In this document: positions 5,470-5,832 of the stretch, piece by piece | Layout: every line of letters begins with the position of its first letter | How positions within the stretch are numbered: position 1 is the first letter of the stretch | Assembly: GCA_030616505.1 (NCBI GenBank) | Contig: JAUWXD010000027.1 | Span: forward strand, 1-5,832 | DNA: 5,832 bases | Direction of reading: 5' to 3' | Source: Hadesarchaea archaeon | Lineage (GTDB): Archaea; Hadarchaeota; Hadarchaeia; Hadarchaeales; Hadarchaeaceae | The notes under the pieces: generated by a model | Seen by the model: the letters and a program-made list of their open reading frames with translations, nothing else | Databases searched by the model: none | What the model was told of the DNA's origin: nothing | Position numbers and translations under genes: made by a program

Positions 5470-5474
5470 ACCTC
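5470..5474 (-). promoter_or_regulatory. Shine-Dalgarno site that sets the acetyltransferase start at ATG 5464
   Basis: Read on the - strand this is GAGGT (within TTGAGGTATCTAATG), 5 bases ahead of ATG 5464. The alternative TTG 5476 immediately precedes and partly overlaps it, so it cannot use it. A TATA-like AATTTTATT on the same strand (5497-5505) would give a very short leader carrying this site. Confidence 0.6.
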
Positions 5475-5477
5475 AAC

Positions 5478-5486
5478 TATAATTTA
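5478..5486 (+). promoter_or_regulatory. Candidate TATA box for the P-loop ATPase gene
   Basis: TATAATTTA lies 36 bases ahead of ATG 5522. A start site about 27 bases downstream would fall just ahead of the ribosome-binding sequence GAGGAG (5509-5514), which itself is 7 bases from the ATG. The order box, start site, ribosome-binding site and ATG is internally consistent. Confidence 0.5.
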
Positions 5487-5521
5487 GGTAAGCTAGAATA
5501 AAATTATTGAGGAGACGAAAA

Positions 5522-5832
5522 ATGGGATTGTTAAGTCGAATGCGAAAGTTCCTTGGCGAGGAACCACCGAAACCCCTTCCGAAATTTGAACCATTCGAGC
5601 TGGTTGAAGAGAGGAAGGGCTCGTACGCCGATTTCGAGCGAGAACTTAAGAAGTACGGCTTAATCATGCTAATCGTTGGGAAAAGAGGTTCTGGAAAGAC
5701 TGCGCTCGGAATGCAGTTTCTGGCTTGGTTCAACCATATCGCTCGGCGAAGGTGCTACGGGATTGGATACGATGCCGCAAAGTTGCCACGATGGGTCCAT
5801 AAAGCGAAACGTATTGAGGATATCCCAAATGA
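5522..5832 (+). CDS. P-loop ATPase, N-terminal part only (runs off the right edge)
   Basis: The frame opens at ATG 5522 and is still open at the right edge after 103 full codons, so only the N-terminus is visible. Residues 1-12 (MGLLSRMRKFLG) could form a short amphipathic helix, followed by a proline-rich stretch with EEPPKPLPKFEPF (13-25). A Walker A motif GKRGSGKT occupies 53-60, preceded by the hydrophobic strand LIMLIV (47-52), the expected layout for a P-loop NTPase. FLAWFNHIARRRCYGIGY (66-83) is then followed by PRWVHKAKRIEDIP (89-102). The pattern reminds me of archaeal and viral Zot- or packaging-like ATPases, but Walker B and the rest of the fold lie outside the window, so this is only a suggestion. 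Start support is strong: GAGGAG (5509-5514), 7 bases ahead, and a TATA-like box at 5478-5486. It is divergent from the acetyltransferase gene. Confidence 0.8.
   Translation, partial: MGLLSRMRKFLGEEPPKPLPKFEPFELVEERKGSYADFERELKKYGLIMLIVGKRGSGKTALGMQFLAWFNHIARRRCYGIGYDAAKLPRWVHKAKRIEDIPN

Noticed and set aside
1..5832. CRISPR array, insertion sequence, tRNA or rRNA
   Set aside because: No direct-repeat array, transposase-like protein, terminal inverted repeats or tRNA/rRNA core sequence was seen on either strand.

Overview
The window is archaeal chromosomal DNA. The main evidence is the gene content: CarS (an enzyme of archaeal ether-lipid synthesis), the archaeal, exosome-associated type of DnaG, an archaeal-type RimI/Ard1 N-acetyltransferase and a UPF0292-type small Toprim protein. 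A/T-rich TATA-like boxes about 30-40 bases ahead of several genes, short leaders, and a mix of ATG, GTG and TTG starts fit this. I cannot name the genus. The mixed Shine-Dalgarno and near-leaderless genes suggest a euryarchaeal-grade organism, and this is inference.

Layout from left to right. (1) 10-1475, + strand: carS followed 2 bases later by a PfkB-family kinase, a likely operon. (2) 1551-2147, + strand: a 56-residue protein with four CxxC pairs, then a small Toprim protein in the same reading frame, separated by one TGA and 21 bases. (3) 2144-2749, - strand: a purine-type phosphoribosyltransferase that meets the Toprim gene tail to tail. (4) 2871-3326, + strand: a small multidrug-export-family membrane protein. 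(5) 3323-3667, - strand: an unrecognised protein with two membrane segments, again tail to tail. (6) 3850-5004, + strand: dnaG, preceded by a perfect 10-bp inverted repeat. (7) 5006-5464, - strand: the N-acetyltransferase. (8) 5522 to the right edge, + strand: the N-terminal part of a P-loop ATPase.

Coding density is very high. All three convergent junctions are extreme: two share a 4-base palindrome containing both stop codons (CTAG, TTAA) and the third leaves one base between stops. No stretch above 300 bases lacks a gene. The largest gaps (about 110-180 bases) are the divergent promoter regions 2750-2870 and 3668-3849.

Most of the content is housekeeping: lipid synthesis, nucleotide salvage, RNA processing or priming, and protein N-acetylation. 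I see no CRISPR array, transposon, RNA gene or clearly novel defence system. The points most worth a second look are the zinc-finger/Toprim pair, the hairpin and stacked start codons ahead of dnaG, the unrecognised membrane protein, and the truncated ATPase. Shine-Dalgarno positions support moving three starts inward from the longest open frame: 2871, 3850 and 5464.
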